DNA from: Rouxiella chamberiensis
GTDB taxonomy: Bacteria; Pseudomonadota; Gammaproteobacteria; Enterobacterales; Enterobacteriaceae
Assembly (NCBI RefSeq): GCF_026967475.1
Contig: NZ_CP114058.1
Location: 4,154,001-4,218,000 of the forward strand
Direction: 5' to 3'
Length of the DNA: 64,000 nucleotides
Shown piece by piece: positions 62,830 to 64,000 of this stretch. Both the position numbers and the translations under genes were made by a program. Under the pieces are notes generated by a model. It did no database searches, was not told the DNA's origin, and saw only the letters and a list, made by a program, of their open reading frames with translations. Positions within the stretch are counted from its first letter, which is position 1. Every line of letters begins with the position of its first letter.

Positions 62830-64000
62830 GTGGCCAATAAACCTTCTCTTCGCTTCAACAAGCTGACGCTGGCATGTACCGTTGGACTGCTATTCGGTTC
62901 GGCCCAGGTATTGGCCGCCGAAGGACCTTTCTCGCCGACTTCGACCTACATGCTGGGTGACTGGGGCGGCGAACGAACCGCACTCAAAGATGACGGCGTC
63001 GATTTCCAGGTTAACTACACCGGTGAAGCCGGCAGCAACTTTGCGGGCGGCTACGACACCAATACCACTGCGCGCTATTCAGACCAGTGGCAGTTCGGCG
63101 TTGACCTTGATTTAGACAAGCTGCTGAACTGGAAAGACACCGAATTCCAGATGACCGTCACCAACCGTAACGGCCGAAATATCTCCAACGATGCCGTTGG
63201 CGATCCGCGTACCAGCACACTTTCTTCCTCGCAGGAAGTCTGGGGCCGTGGGCAAACCACGCGTCTGACCCAGTTCTGGATCCGTCAGGGCTATTTCGAC
63301 GATACGCTGGATATCAAAGCCGGCCGTGTCACCGTGGGCGAAGACTTTGACTCTCTGAAAAGCAACTTCCAGAACCTTGCGCTCGGCAGCGGGCAGGCCG
63401 GTAACTGGCGTGGCGATCGCTGGTACAACTGGCCGGTTTCCCAGTGGGGTGGCCGTATCAAGCTGAACCTGTCGCCTGAGTACTATGCTCAGGTGGGTAT
63501 CTACAATCAGAATCCGAAAAACTATGACACCGGTAACGGCTTCCGTCTGGATACATCAAATTCCATCGGCAATCTTATCCCACTGGAGTTTGGCTGGTTG
63601 CCGAAACTCGGCCCTGAAGAGCTGCCGGGTAAATACGCGCTGGGCGCCTACTACAGCTCCACCAAGGGCAACGTCTACAGCAGCGGTGAAATTCAAAACG
63701 GTGCGATGACTTATAGCGACGAAGCGCACTCCTACGGCGGTTACCTGCTGGTCCAGCAGCAGCTGACTTCTGTCAATGGCAACAAGGATCGCGGTCTGTC
63801 GCTGACGGTTCAGGCCGTGATGAACGACAAGAAGACCTCGAGCACCGACAACTATCAGTCCGTGGCGCTGACTTACATGGGGCTGTTTGATGGTCGTCCA
63901 AAAGACGAGATTGGCTTCGGCGTAGGGCGTATTCACGTCAATGACGATTTCACCCAGACGCAGCGTGATCAAAACAATGCCAATGGCGTGAACAACTACA
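62830..64000 (+). CDS. OprB-family carbohydrate-selective porin (partial)
   Basis: A reading frame opens with GTG at 62830, six bases after AAGGAA, and remains open to the window end (390 codons). The start encodes a Sec signal peptide (MANKPSLRFNKLTLACTV, hydrophobic GLLFGS, then AQVLAA) with cleavage near residue 32-33. The mature part starts EGPFSPTSTYMLGDWGGERT, where the LGDWGG motif and the nearby VDFQVNYTGEAGSN segment are typical of OprB porins. Aromatic-rich beta strands (LTQFWIRQGYFDDTLDIKAGR, RWYNWPVSQWGGRIKLNLS) follow. OprB porins take up glucose and other sugars through the outer membrane. The C-terminus lies outside the window. It follows yhbS, which is not an E. coli arrangement. 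Confidence 0.88.
   Translation, partial: MANKPSLRFNKLTLACTVGLLFGSAQVLAAEGPFSPTSTYMLGDWGGERTALKDDGVDFQVNYTGEAGSNFAGGYDTNTTARYSDQWQFGVDLDLDKLLNWKDTEFQMTVTNRNGRNISNDAVGDPRTSTLSSSQEVWGRGQTTRLTQFWIRQGYFDDTLDIKAGRVTVGEDFDSLKSNFQNLALGSGQAGNWRGDRWYNWPVSQWGGRIKLNLSPEYYAQVGIYNQNPKNYDTGNGFRLDTSNSIGNLIPLEFGWLPKLGPEELPGKYALGAYYSSTKGNVYSSGEIQNGAMTYSDEAHSYGGYLLVQQQLTSVNGNKDRGLSLTVQAVMNDKKTSSTDNYQSVALTYMGLFDGRPKDEIGFGVGRIHVNDDFTQTQRDQNNANGVNNY

Overview
The window is chromosomal DNA of a gammaproteobacterium in the order Enterobacterales. Almost every gene has a close E. coli counterpart in sequence and local order. The absence of several E. coli genes (argG-yhbX between the two tRNAs, yhbE after rpmA, mtr after deaD) and the joining of two blocks that are far apart in E. 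coli fit a Serratia/Rahnella/Rouxiella/Yersinia-type genome (Yersiniaceae) better than Escherichia. The genus is inferred. There is no CRISPR array, rRNA operon or insertion sequence.

Layout. 1-23.6 kb is the rnr-to-mpl block (E. coli minutes ~95): rnr (3' end), rlmB, aidB, bsmA, yjfP, the rpsF-priB-rpsR-rplI operon, ytfB, fklB, cpdB/cysQ, ytfJ, ytfK, ytfL, msrA, tamAB-ytfP, ppa, fbp, mpl. At about 23.7 kb this joins the E. coli ~71-minute block: yhcN-like, argR/mdh, sfsB, two Mu repressor-like genes, ispB/rplU-rpmA-obgE, dacB/greA, yhbY/rlmE-ftsH, folP-glmM-secG, tRNA-Leu, tRNA-fMet-rimP-nusA-infB-rbfA-truB, rpsO-pnp, nlpI-yrbN-deaD. From 53.3 kb come more variable genes (MerR/SDR pair, yhbW, an HlyD-permease-permease operon), then ubiUV and ubiT-yhbS for O2-independent ubiquinone synthesis, and the start of an OprB-type porin cut by the window end.

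The genes fall into linked tasks: ribosome and translation (S6, S18, L9, L21, L27, S15, RlmB, RlmE, YhbY, RimP, RbfA, TruB, IF2, ObgE, two tRNAs); RNA synthesis and decay (RNase R, PNPase, DeaD, NusA, GreA); envelope (TamAB, GlmM, DacB, Mpl, NlpI, YtfB, SecG, FtsH, porin); central metabolism (Mdh, Fbp, Ppa, CysQ, CpdB, FolP); and quinones (IspB, UbiU, UbiV, UbiT).

Two points stand out. First, sfsB (a relative of phage Mu Ner) is divergent from two tandem genes resembling the Mu C repressor, across an AT-rich control region. This mirrors the c/ner switch of phage Mu without any phage genes. Second, at least six genes (fklB, tamA, tamB, the second Mu-repressor-like gene, obgE, pnp) carry single-base indels that break the reading frame. 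Because obgE is essential in E. coli and the damage is scattered, these look like sequencing or assembly errors, and they are annotated here as single genes with the frame break noted.
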